This document shows positions 26,455-35,216 of a DNA stretch of 64,000 bases, piece by piece. Made by a program: the position numbers and the translations under genes. Positions within the stretch are counted from its first letter, which is position 1, and each line of letters opens with the position of its first letter. This stretch comes from Shewanella loihica PV-4 (GTDB lineage: Bacteria > Pseudomonadota > Gammaproteobacteria > Enterobacterales > Shewanellaceae). The stretch is from assembly GCF_000016065.1 (NCBI RefSeq), contig NC_009092.1:2294001-2358000 (forward strand), in the 5' to 3' direction. Below the pieces are notes generated by a model. The model did no database searches, was not told where the DNA came from, and saw only the letters and a list, made by a program, of their open reading frames with translations.

Positions 26455-27150
26455 CTACCAAGGGATCTGCTGGCCATCGAAGTTTAAAAACTGTCCGGAC
26501 TGAGTTGCGTCCAGGTTTTCGATACATCTAGCCATCTGATCTACAGCCTCATTTACTGTGATCAGCGCGTTGGGCCCGCCCATGTCTGTCTGTACCCAAC
26601 CAGGATGAAACGCTAGGCAGTAGATCTCCTCGCTACTTAAGTCGATAGCCAGGCTCTTAAGCGCCGCGTTGAGTCCCGCCTTTGATGAGCGATAGAGATA
26701 GCTGCCGCCACTCTGGTTATCCGCCATGCTCCCCATCTTTGAAGAGATACAGATCACCTTGGCATTAGTCGCCTTTTGCAACATGGGATAGCAGATCTGG
26801 GTCACCATGATGGGGGCTATGGTATTAACCGCAAGCACCTTCTGCCACTCTGCCGCCCTAAGCTGACCGAAACCTATCCCCTTAGGGCCATAGTAGCCAG
26901 CGTTATTGATCAAGATATCGATGGCCGCGTCATTTAAATGCTGGGGTAAGGCGTGCACCGAGACATCATCGGTAACATCCAGCTGAATAATGTTAAGATT
27001 GGCATGGATCTCCGCTAGTTGGATCAAGGCACTTGCCTGAGCGGGCTGCCTGCAACAGGCACTCACTCTATCGCCTTTAGCCAGATAATGCCTGACAAAG
27101 CCTAAGCCTATCCCGCGATTTGCCCCTGTGATCACCACATGCTTTGTCAT
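26455..27150 (-). CDS. Short-chain dehydrogenase/reductase
   Basis: 231 residues, classical SDR. The cofactor motif TGANRGIGLGF at the N-terminus, NNAGYYG, the catalytic serine in CISSKMGSM and YRSSK (Tyr and Lys) are all present. The sequence resembles the CsgA/C-factor-like subgroup of short SDRs. NAD(P)-dependent oxidation or reduction of an unknown substrate in the cytosol is expected. It is convergent with the membrane protein gene and divergent from the phosphotransferase gene. Confidence 0.88.
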   Translation of the reverse strand: MTKHVVITGANRGIGLGFVRHYLAKGDRVSACCRQPAQASALIQLAEIHANLNIIQLDVTDDVSVHALPQHLNDAAIDILINNAGYYGPKGIGFGQLRAAEWQKVLAVNTIAPIMVTQICYPMLQKATNAKVICISSKMGSMADNQSGGSYLYRSSKAGLNAALKSLAIDLSSEEIYCLAFHPGWVQTDMGGPNALITVNEAVDQMARCIENLDATQSGQFLNFDGQQIPW

Positions 27151-27386
27151 AACAACTCCTTACATCATCAATAGTTAACAACAAGAATCATAACCTAATG
27201 TTCGATGTTTTGCCTGTTTTACCCATCTTTGCACATCTATAACCGCTGGATATGCAAAGGGCTAAACCTGCAAGTCGACAAGCCGCCTTTCCTCGGTTTT
27301 TATTGTCTGCGACAATAGGGACAAATTGATGACAACCTATGTCATGTCAGCATGCCCTGTCAGTGACTAGCTAGGAATCCTCTATC

Positions 27387-28466
27387 TTGAATATTGAGCA
27401 ACTGCTTTGCGAAACACTCTCATGCGAAAAAGTCATAAAGCTGGGTAAACTGCAGACCCTTTGGAGTGGCTATGGCGAGATAGCCCGCTTTATGGTGCAT
27501 TACCTGCCTGAAGGACCGTATGACAGCTCCCGTGATGATTTAATTAACAGGCCTGCTTCGCAAACTGTCATCGTTAAGCATATCGCGCCGCCAACACAGA
27601 GCTGTCATCCCCACCAATGGGACACAGAAGTCTCTCATCAACGCAAGATGCGCTCTTATCAGGTAGAGCTCAATTGGTATCGTGACTTCGCTCGCCGTTG
27701 CCAGGAAGTGCTTAACCTCCCCCAACTTCTAGCGGCAGATCAAGATACTGAGACCCAAGAGATGTTGCTCGTCATGAGCGATCTTGACGCTCAGGGGTTC
27801 GATCAGCGCCGCATCAACCTGACCCAGGCCGAGCTTTACGCCTGCATAGAATGGCTGGCCCGTTTTCATGCAATGTTTGCCTATGAAGCTTTTCCGAAAG
27901 AAGATGCGCTGGATGATGCTTCCTACGATGGCCTTTGGCCAATCGGCACCTACTGGCACCTGGCAACCCGGCCCGATGAGCTTGAAGTTATGACAGATTC
28001 GCCTTTGAAAAATGCCACAGAGGCGATCGACGCTAGGCTTAATCAAGCCAGGTTTCAAACCTTAGTACATGGCGATGCTAAGGTCGCCAACTTCTGCTTT
28101 CACAAAGAGGTTGAAAGCTTAGGCGTTAACGGTGTGGCGGCGGTAGATTTTCAATATGTCGGTGCCGGCATTGGCGTAAAAGACTTTATCTATCTGCTGG
28201 GCAGCTGCCTGGATGAGGCTCAGTTGGTGACTATTTATGACGCTGCCTGTAGCCACTATTTTAAGTCCCTTAAACAGCAGCTTTCTGGTCGTTGGGCGGC
28301 TGAGCAAATTGAGGCTTTGGTAGCGGAGTGGAGTGACCTACTTCCCTTCGCCTGGGCCGACTTTGAGCGCTTTCTTGCTGGCTGGCAGCCTCAGCATCAT
28401 AAGCGCAATGGCTTTAGCCAAGATATGACTCAGAGAGTGCTAAAGGCGCTCGGCTCAGTGCGATAG
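27387..28466 (+). CDS. Phosphotransferase of the choline/ecdysteroid-kinase-like type
   Basis: 359 residues with an APH-type kinase fold. The catalytic loop LVHGDAKVANFCFH (H-G-D-x-K-x-x-N) and the metal-binding VDFQYVGAGIGVKDFIYLL (D-F-Q) are intact, so it should be an active small-molecule kinase; the substrate is unknown. The start is TTG 27387 with AGGA about 10 bases upstream, and no better start was seen. An unusual repeat array begins directly at its stop codon. Confidence 0.85.
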   Translation: MNIEQLLCETLSCEKVIKLGKLQTLWSGYGEIARFMVHYLPEGPYDSSRDDLINRPASQTVIVKHIAPPTQSCHPHQWDTEVSHQRKMRSYQVELNWYRDFARRCQEVLNLPQLLAADQDTETQEMLLVMSDLDAQGFDQRRINLTQAELYACIEWLARFHAMFAYEAFPKEDALDDASYDGLWPIGTYWHLATRPDELEVMTDSPLKNATEAIDARLNQARFQTLVHGDAKVANFCFHKEVESLGVNGVAAVDFQYVGAGIGVKDFIYLLGSCLDEAQLVTIYDAACSHYFKSLKQQLSGRWAAEQIEALVAEWSDLLPFAWADFERFLAGWQPQHHKRNGFSQDMTQRVLKALGSVR

Positions 28467-28588
28467 CTAAGCCCATTGTCTAAGTCCAATGCTTGAGCCC
28501 ATTGCCTAAGATTGTTGTATAAGTTAATTGGTTCAAGGCGACTGATTTAAGAGGACTGATTTAAGACGACTGATTTAAGACTATTAAT
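28467..28588 (+). repeat. Array of about nine 13-14 bp degenerate tandem units after a stop codon
   Basis: Units begin at the base after the TAG stop: three 13-mers (28467-28505, e.g. CTAAGCCCATTGT), then five 14-mers (28506-28575), then a partial unit. The last full ones, CAAGGCGACTGATT, TAAGAGGACTGATT and TAAGACGACTGATT, are nearly identical, while the earlier ones are diverged. Each unit carries a TAAG, TTGAG or CAAG core. Confidence 0.75.
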
Positions 28589-29064
28589 AGAGCCATTGAG
28601 TCGATGTTGGGCAGCTTCAGCAAGCGCCTATATCCCCCAAAATCAGGTCCTATTTACTGACTCCCCCAAAGCGTCCAAAAGGCCCGAAAACAGGGGGCAA
28701 ATCACACCAAAAGGGCTACAATCATACTAAGAGAGTGCTCGATATACGCAAACGGGTGAGTACCCAAATGTGCTATCTAAGTTAGCCAATAACGCGGCAT
28801 CACACTCTCTTTCTTTTGCCTGATTCTTTCGACTCTATCTTGCCTAATCTTTTACATTTCTCGCGACCTTGTTCTGGTGCATTTGCGCCTCAAGCGAAAA
28901 TTGCCAATGCCCATACATCGCAAATTACATACCTGTTTACATTTAAGCGCTTTAACAAATTACCTATTTCGATAACATTTACCCTGCAAAAAATCTTTCG
29001 CCTAAGTATAAAAGCGTTTTTATTAATAAATTTATTATCTTAGCTCCAACAAGAGGAAGTGTTT
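28589..29064. other. Intergenic region upstream of the RND efflux operon
   Basis: About 475 bp with no convincing ORF; a 75-codon frame at 28816-29043 has no ribosome binding site and an unnatural composition. The right 120 bp is very AT-rich and probably holds the efflux promoter. No operator is recognisable. Confidence 0.45.
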
Positions 29065-30252
29065 GTGGCTACCGTAAAACAGTTCGTATTGCCCATCGCC
29101 GTGCTAGTGCTCGGGGGCGGCACCTTTGCCGTGCTAGCATCGATGAAAAAACCACCAGAAGAGAAACCTGTCGTTGACAATACGCCCGTCGTGGCCGTCG
29201 AGATAATTGACAAGGAGCCCATGACCTTTACCGTAAACTCCTACGGTATCGTCAACGCCAAGTATGAAACTGACCTTGTATCTCAAGTCACCGGCGAGAT
29301 CGTCTACTTGAGCGATGCTTTCGTTCGCGGCGGCTTCGTGAAGAAAGGCCAGATACTGGCAAAGATAGATCCTAGCGATTACGAGGCCGCCCTTATCGAT
29401 GCCAAGGCGACAGTGGCCAGTGCAAAGGCGACTCTGGTACAAGAAAAAGCCTATGGCAAGGTGGCCGCCGAAGAGTGGAAGCGAATCGAAAACGGCACCC
29501 CTACCGAGCTCAGCCTACGTAAACCCCAGCTGGCTCAAGAAGTTGCCCGCCTCAACTCATCTGAAGCGGGCCTCAAGCGCGCAACCCGTAATCTCGAGCG
29601 CACTGTAATTAAGGCGCCATATGATGCCTTGATCGAGAGCCGTCATATAGGTTTGGGCTCATACGTCTCCGCCGGTACCCAAGTGGGTAAGCTGCTTAGC
29701 ACAGAAAAAGCCGAGATCCGCCTTCCCCTCCCCGATAAGGAGATACGTTATCTTGACAACAAGGGCCTGGGTGCTCAGGTGATGGTCAAGGGTAACTTCG
29801 CCGGTGAGAACACCTCCTGGAAAGGTCAAATAGTGCGCAGCGAAGGCGTTATCGACAATCGTAGCCGCATGACCTATCTGGTGGCCGAAGTGATCGATCC
29901 CTATGGGCTGAAGGACAACAAGCAGCCGCTGAGATATGGCAGCTATATTACGGCGCAGATCCACGGCTCACAGGCCCAGGATGTCACCACCATCGCCAGA
30001 CACCTGGTAGTTAACGACAAGGTCGCCATCATGACGCCGGAAAACACCCTGGCATTTAAGTCGGTAGATATACTGCGTCAGCAAGGTACCCAGGTAGTGA
30101 TCGGTGACGGGTTAGATGATGGCATGCGCCTCATCACCTCGGCGCTAGATTATCCCATCGAAGGGATGAAACTTGCCCTGGCCGAAGACAAGCAGACCCC
30201 GGGACAAGATGAAGCCGTCGCCGATCAACTGGCCATGGAAGACAAGGAGTAA
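29065..30252 (+). CDS. RND efflux periplasmic adaptor (membrane fusion protein)
   Basis: 395 residues from GTG 29065. This start is preferred over GTG 29059 because AGAGGA ends 7 bases before it and only 1 base before the other. An N-terminal anchor (VLPIAVLVLGGGTFAVLA) is followed by the lipoyl/barrel-sandwich halves (VTGEIVYLSDAFVRGGFVKKGQ and VIKAPYDALIESRHIGLGSYV, in parts) separated by a helical hairpin, then a beta-barrel. It bridges the inner-membrane pump to an outer-membrane channel. It lies 6 nt before the pump gene. The outer-membrane component is not in the window. Confidence 0.9.
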   Translation: MATVKQFVLPIAVLVLGGGTFAVLASMKKPPEEKPVVDNTPVVAVEIIDKEPMTFTVNSYGIVNAKYETDLVSQVTGEIVYLSDAFVRGGFVKKGQILAKIDPSDYEAALIDAKATVASAKATLVQEKAYGKVAAEEWKRIENGTPTELSLRKPQLAQEVARLNSSEAGLKRATRNLERTVIKAPYDALIESRHIGLGSYVSAGTQVGKLLSTEKAEIRLPLPDKEIRYLDNKGLGAQVMVKGNFAGENTSWKGQIVRSEGVIDNRSRMTYLVAEVIDPYGLKDNKQPLRYGSYITAQIHGSQAQDVTTIARHLVVNDKVAIMTPENTLAFKSVDILRQQGTQVVIGDGLDDGMRLITSALDYPIEGMKLALAEDKQTPGQDEAVADQLAMEDKE

Positions 30253-30258
30253 GGGCGA

Positions 30259-33200
30259 ATGCCAGATCCAAATAAAGGCATGATCGCCTGGTTTGCCCGC
30301 AACAGCGTGGCGGCAAACCTGCTGATGATCATCATCATTATCGGAGGTCTGCTGACCGCCAGCACGATACGCAAACAGTTTTTTCCCCAGACAGAGACCA
30401 ACTGGGTCGAGTTTAGCGCCTTCTATCCTGGCGCCGCACCCCAAGAGGTAGAGGAAGGGATCACCATCAAGGTCGAGGAAGCCTTGGAGCGGGTACAGGG
30501 CCTGAAGCGGGTGATCACCTATTCTAACCGTAACTCGGCATCGGGCTATTTTCGTATCGAAGACTCCTACGACCCTCAGGTGGTCTTGGATGAGATCAAA
30601 TCTGAGATCGATTCTATATCAAGCTTCCCCGATGGCATGGAACGACCGCGGGTTGAGCGCATCAAGAATCGACAGGAGGTGTTTTATATCAGCCTCTATG
30701 GCGACCTGCCGCCAAAGAAGCTCAAAGAGTTCGGCGAGAAGATCCACGATGAGTTGATGCAGTTGCCGCTGGTGAACATCACAGAGTTTTATGGCGGACT
30801 GGACTATGAGATGTCTATCGAGGTCAGCAAGGATAAGCTGCGCGAATACAACCTCTCCTTCAACGATGTCGCCAAGGCGGTTCGCGGTTATTCACGCAAC
30901 ATGTCGGCCGGCCAAATCAAGGCCGAGAACGGCTACATCAGCTTGAGGGTGCAAAACCAAGCCTATGTCGGCTACGAGTTTGAGAATCTGCCGCTGATCA
31001 CCCTAGAAGATGGCACCAAGTTGCTGCTTGGCGATGTGGCCAATGTGGTCGACGGTTTCGAAGAGGGTATTCAATACTCCAAGTTTAACGGTAAGAACTC
31101 GGTAACTTTCTTCGTGGGCGCATCAAACGATCAGAGCATGACGGATGTCGCTAAGGTAGTGAACCAATACGTAGAAGATAAACAGGCCTCACTGCCCCAG
31201 GGCTTGAACCTGGAAACCTGGGTTGATATGACCTATTACCTGCAGGGCCGTCTGGATCTTATGCTCGACAGCATGAAAAGCGGCGCCATCTTGGTGTTTA
31301 TTATGTTGGCCCTATTCCTGCGTGTTCGCCTCGCCTTCTGGGTGATGATGGGGCTGCCCGTCTGCTTCTTAGGCACGCTGCTGCTGATGCCGACCGCCAT
31401 GATAGATGTCACTATCAACGTGATCAGCCTGTTTGCCTTCATCCTTGTGCTGGGGATAGTGGTCGACGATGCCATCGTCATGGGCGAGAGTGCTCATACC
31501 GAATGTGAAGAGAAAGGCCAGAGCATAGATAATGTGATCCGCGGCGTGAAGAAAGTAGCCATGCCCGCCACCTTCGGCGTGTTGACCACCATTGCCGCCT
31601 TCCTGCCCATCACCATGGACGATGGGCCTTCATCGGCCTTCGGTCAGTCGATCGGCTATGTGGTGATCTTATGCCTGCTGTTCTCGCTGGTGGAGTCTAA
31701 GCTCATCCTACCGGCGCACTTAGCCAAGATGAAACATAAAACTCAGGTTAAGCCGGGCTCTAAGAATCCCATCAACCTGCTGCGTATCGGGGTCAACTAT
31801 CTACAGGCCAAGGTGGACAATGGACTACAGTTTGTGATCTATCGTCTGTACAAGCCGTCATTAACATTGTCGGTGAAATACAGATACATGATCATTGCCC
31901 TGTTCATCTCCTTAATTCTGGTCTGCGCCGGCCTCTATTCCGGCGGGATCCTGCGCTACGTGGGACAACCTAAGATCCCCCATGATTTCCCGCGCATCAG
32001 CGTCGAGATGAACCTGGACTCATCAGAGCAAGCGACCCTGTCTGCCGCATTGGCGATCGAGGCGGCGCTGCATAAGGTCGATGATCAGCTGGAACAGGAG
32101 TTTGGCCAACGAATGATCGCCGACATGCAGGTCGATCTTCAGGGCAGAACCCGTGCCCAGGTGATGACTAAGCTGGTGACCCCAGAGCTAAGGCCCATAG
32201 ATACCTTTGCCCTCGCCGAGCGCTGGCGTGCGGCCATGCCGCAGATCCCAGGGGTGAAGTCCTTCAATATTCAGGATAACCTCTTCGGTGGCGGCCGCGA
32301 CGATGGCGACATCAGCTTCCGTCTCGAAGGCAAAGACGAGGCACAACTCATCGCCGCGGCGAAGGCGCTCAAGGCTAAGCTTAACAGCCTGCAGGGCGTT
32401 GGCGATGTCAACGACAGCCGCCAGTCCAGCGCCAAAGAGGTGCAATTTAGCCTCAAGCCTCTGGCCAATAGCGTCGGCCTTACCCTTGCCGATGTCGCCT
32501 CTCAGGTCAGCGCCAGCTTCTACGGTCTCGAGGCCCAGCGTATTTTGCGTAACGGCGAAGAGATCAAGGTGATGCTGCGCTATCCCGAAGAGCAGCGCAA
32601 CTCCATCGCCCACGTGACCGAGGTGATGATCCTCACGACACAGGGCGCAGAGATCCCCCTCTCAGAGGTCGCGGAGATCCAGGTGACGCAAGGAGTCAGC
32701 GGGATCAGACGTGAAAATGGCAACCGCACCATCAACGTCTGGGCCTCGGTGGACGCCTCTCAGGCCGAGCCATTTAAGCTAGCCCAGGACATTCGTGATA
32801 ACTTTATCCCTGAGCTGCTGCGTCAGTATCCTAGGGTGAAAAGTGAGGTGGCGGGTAACATTCAGGAGCAGATCGACAGCGCCAATACCCAGATGCGTAA
32901 CTTCATCATCTCGCTGCTGGTGATCTACAGCCTGTTGGCCGTTCCACTTAAGTCCTATGTGCAGCCAATGATGATCATGTCAGTGATCCCCTTTGGCATC
33001 ATAGGCTCGGTGCTTGGCCACATGTTGCTTGGGATAGACCTAAGCGCCCTCTCCCTCTTCGGCATCATTGCCGCCGCGGGCGTGGTGGTGAATGACTCTT
33101 TGGTGATGGTGGATTACATCAACCGCGCCCGATTGGCCGGTATCAGCATGAAGGTTGCCGTGATTGAGGCAGGTTGTCGTCGTTTCAGGGCGATCCTGCT

Positions 33201-33441
33201 CACCTCGCTGACCACCTTTATCGGCCTGGTACCCATCATGAGCGAGACCAGCATGCAGGCGCAGATGGTGATCCCTATGGCGGTGTCGCTCGCCTTCGGC
33301 GTACTGTTCGCCACCATAGTGACTCTGGTACTTATTCCATGTCTCTATGTGGCGATCGAAGATACCAAGTCTGCGTTTAGTTGGATATACAACCGAATTG
33401 CCGGCGTTAAGGTGAACCAGCCTGTGGTTTCAGAGCAGTAG
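30259..33441 (+). CDS. RND efflux permease
   Basis: 1060 residues with the RND layout: one membrane helix, a large periplasmic loop, six helices, a second loop, then five helices. The proton-relay motif in TM4 is LVLGIVVDDAIVMGES, with the two adjacent aspartates. GRTINVW-like and SLFGIIAAAGVVVNDSLVM blocks in the second half are typical of the HAE/AcrB superfamily. It exports hydrophobic compounds with an adaptor encoded immediately upstream; substrates cannot be predicted. No regulator is adjacent. It ends at a strong terminator. Confidence 0.94.
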   Translation: MPDPNKGMIAWFARNSVAANLLMIIIIIGGLLTASTIRKQFFPQTETNWVEFSAFYPGAAPQEVEEGITIKVEEALERVQGLKRVITYSNRNSASGYFRIEDSYDPQVVLDEIKSEIDSISSFPDGMERPRVERIKNRQEVFYISLYGDLPPKKLKEFGEKIHDELMQLPLVNITEFYGGLDYEMSIEVSKDKLREYNLSFNDVAKAVRGYSRNMSAGQIKAENGYISLRVQNQAYVGYEFENLPLITLEDGTKLLLGDVANVVDGFEEGIQYSKFNGKNSVTFFVGASNDQSMTDVAKVVNQYVEDKQASLPQGLNLETWVDMTYYLQGRLDLMLDSMKSGAILVFIMLALFLRVRLAFWVMMGLPVCFLGTLLLMPTAMIDVTINVISLFAFILVLGIVVDDAIVMGESAHTECEEKGQSIDNVIRGVKKVAMPATFGVLTTIAAFLPITMDDGPSSAFGQSIGYVVILCLLFSLVESKLILPAHLAKMKHKTQVKPGSKNPINLLRIGVNYLQAKVDNGLQFVIYRLYKPSLTLSVKYRYMIIALFISLILVCAGLYSGGILRYVGQPKIPHDFPRISVEMNLDSSEQATLSAALAIEAALHKVDDQLEQEFGQRMIADMQVDLQGRTRAQVMTKLVTPELRPIDTFALAERWRAAMPQIPGVKSFNIQDNLFGGGRDDGDISFRLEGKDEAQLIAAAKALKAKLNSLQGVGDVNDSRQSSAKEVQFSLKPLANSVGLTLADVASQVSASFYGLEAQRILRNGEEIKVMLRYPEEQRNSIAHVTEVMILTTQGAEIPLSEVAEIQVTQGVSGIRRENGNRTINVWASVDASQAEPFKLAQDIRDNFIPELLRQYPRVKSEVAGNIQEQIDSANTQMRNFIISLLVIYSLLAVPLKSYVQPMMIMSVIPFGIIGSVLGHMLLGIDLSALSLFGIIAAAGVVVNDSLVMVDYINRARLAGISMKVAVIEAGCRRFRAILLTSLTTFIGLVPIMSETSMQAQMVIPMAVSLAFGVLFATIVTLVLIPCLYVAIEDTKSAFSWIYNRIAGVKVNQPVVSEQ

Positions 33442-33467
33442 TCGAATACCACTCGCTGAAACAAAAG

Positions 33468-33492
33468 AGCCCGCTTTTTAGCGGGCTTTTTT
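33468..33492 (+). terminator. Rho-independent terminator after the RND operon
   Basis: AGCCCGC / GCGGGCT stem with a 6-base loop, followed by T6. Confidence 0.92.
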
Positions 33493-33582
33493 GTAGCGCA
33501 GAGATAGCAAGAATTAAATGATAAAACCCGGGGATTAATGCCTATAGCCGATCATAGGCAAATTTACATAGCAGCCATAACG

Positions 33583-33608
33583 AAAAAAGGCTTCCATTTC
33601 TGGAAGCC
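33583..33608 (-). terminator. Terminator of the tRNA-Ser gene
   Basis: On the minus strand, GGCTTCCA / TGGAAGCC around GAAA, followed by T6, 14 bp after the tRNA end. Confidence 0.9.
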
Positions 33609-33621
33609 CTTTTTCTTAATG

Positions 33622-33712
33622 TGGCGGAGAGATAGGGATTTGAACCCTAGACGGGCTATAAACCCGTGCCGGTTTTCAAGACCGGTGCATTCGACCACTC
33701 TGCCATCTCTCC
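33622..33712 (-). tRNA. tRNA-Ser (TGA)
   Basis: A 91-nt class II tRNA with long variable arm and encoded CCA. The acceptor starts GGAGAGA and the anticodon stem-loop CCGGTCTTGAAAACCGG gives TGA. It is a monocistronic gene with its own promoter and terminator. Confidence 0.97.
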
Positions 33713-33723
33713 GAACGCCGCGA

Positions 33724-33752
33724 ATAATATAGCGCCCTATTTCACTTGTAAA
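33724..33752 (-). promoter_or_regulatory. Sigma-70 promoter of tRNA-Ser
   Basis: Minus-strand -35 TTTACA (33752-33747), 17-bp spacer and -10 TATTAT (33729-33724), ending 11 bp before the tRNA 5' end. The spacing to the gene is short, leaving little or no 5' leader. Confidence 0.65.
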
Positions 33753-33792
33753 GGGAAAATATGACTAAAAAGCGCATTTGGCGAACTTACGC

Positions 33793-35085
33793 TCACTTTG
33801 TCGAATCTTCCTCCTGATGCAGCGCAATTTTCGCCGGATCCGGGGGAGATATGGCGCCGAACACGGCTCGCCACTTGTCGTAACCTCTCACCTGAAAACC
33901 GATTAGCACGCCTATGGCGCTGACGACTATCCCGACACCAATTGCCTTCTCGCCGCTACTTGCCCATAACGCCACAAGTGAAGATGCGCCAAAGGCGATA
34001 CTGATCTGCAGGAAGTTTTGTAATCCCGCCGCCTTGGCCGATGCCTGCTTGAACACCTGCAGCGCAGAGTTAACCACTATGGGATAACAAGCGCCATTGG
34101 CCGCCGCCATCACAGAGAAGATACTCAACAAAGGCCAGATAGTGCTAGATGGGTAACACAGGGTGACCAGGGCGATACCGGCAACACAAGCACCGAATAG
34201 CAACAAGACCCAGGTAAGCGTCACCTCGGCGCCTAAGCGTCGAATAAACAACTTGCTCAGATAGCCCCCGAGAATAAACATCACGGTCTGCGGAATAAAA
34301 CTCAAGCCGATCGCCTTAGCCTCATACCCATGTTGCTCCATCACTATCGGCCAGAGGGTTAGGTAAGAGAAGAAAGCCGCGGAGCAGGCCCCAAATATCA
34401 GCACGTTGCCCAGATATCTGGGGCTGGCCAGCATGGCCAAATAGCTCACGCGCACACTCTTTTGAACTTGTGTGTCTGTACTGCCTTGCTGGCTAATTGC
34501 CTCGTCGGCCTTACTATTAAGGCTTTCCTTGCTTTCGACCCAGGCTAGGGTCGCCAGGATAAGCAGCAAACTTAAGCCGCCCAGGATGAAGAAGATGCTG
34601 TGCCACTGCTGCCACTCCAGCAGATAGGCACCCAGGATAGGCGCTAAGGCCGGCGACAGGGCCACGAGCGGCATGATGTTACTAAATACCTGCTGCGCCT
34701 CGCTGGCCTTATAACGATCTATCACTATCGCCTGCCAGATCACCGAAGCGCTACAGGCACCTAATGCTTGGAAGAAACGCGCCACATTAAACATGGCAAT
34801 TGAGTCGCTATTGGCAATCACCAGACTGGCTGCGCCGAACAGAACGAGACCCAATACCAGACTCAGACGTTTACCTATGGCCTGTACCAAGGGGCCATAC
34901 AAGAGCTGACCCAAGGCCAGACCGGCGAGGAAGAAAGTCAGCGAGCTTGCGACCTGAGTAGCACTGGCATCTAAACTTGTTTCAATTGCTTTGAAAGCAG
35001 GTAAATACATGTCAGTCGCAATAAAGCCCAACATGCTAAGTAGCGCTAGATAGATAAGAAAAGAAAATTTAGCGATTTTATTCAT
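33793..35085 (-). CDS. punC: MFS transporter of Bcr/CflA type, PunC-like purine nucleoside transporter
   Basis: 430 residues, 12 membrane segments. LGFIATDMYLPAF near the N-terminus is the Bcr/CflA drug:H+ antiporter signature. ASVIWQAIVIDRY and NIMPLVALSPALAPILGAY closely resemble E. coli YdhC, now PunC. The neighbouring divergent LysR gene resembles YdhB/PunR along its whole length, so the pair fits the punC-punR module better than a generic multidrug exporter. Similarity is judged from remembered sequences. The C-terminal tail is short and charged. Confidence 0.8.
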   Translation of the reverse strand: MNKIAKFSFLIYLALLSMLGFIATDMYLPAFKAIETSLDASATQVASSLTFFLAGLALGQLLYGPLVQAIGKRLSLVLGLVLFGAASLVIANSDSIAMFNVARFFQALGACSASVIWQAIVIDRYKASEAQQVFSNIMPLVALSPALAPILGAYLLEWQQWHSIFFILGGLSLLLILATLAWVESKESLNSKADEAISQQGSTDTQVQKSVRVSYLAMLASPRYLGNVLIFGACSAAFFSYLTLWPIVMEQHGYEAKAIGLSFIPQTVMFILGGYLSKLFIRRLGAEVTLTWVLLLFGACVAGIALVTLCYPSSTIWPLLSIFSVMAAANGACYPIVVNSALQVFKQASAKAAGLQNFLQISIAFGASSLVALWASSGEKAIGVGIVVSAIGVLIGFQVRGYDKWRAVFGAISPPDPAKIALHQEEDSTK

Positions 35086-35216
35086 AAAATTAGAAGATTC
35101 ACTTTAACTAACCAAAGAAGTCGGTGAGTCTATTGACTTGCCAATTGCTTGTGAAACGTTTATTTTTGCTTACAGCCTTCAAATATTCTCACGGCAAATT
35201 TAGGAGCAAATTCGAG

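Noticed and set aside
28539..28580. CRISPR array at the 14-bp repeats
   Set aside because: Units are too short, contiguous without spacers, and no cas genes are present.
28816..29043. 75-codon rightward ORF before the RND adaptor gene
   Set aside because: No ribosome binding site, composition unlike neighbours (rich in Phe, Ile, Ser from AT-rich promoter DNA).
29065..33441. RND pair as a heavy-metal (Cus/Czc-type) exporter
   Set aside because: No methionine or metal-binding clusters seen, and the sequence looks more like drug-type RND; substrate left open.
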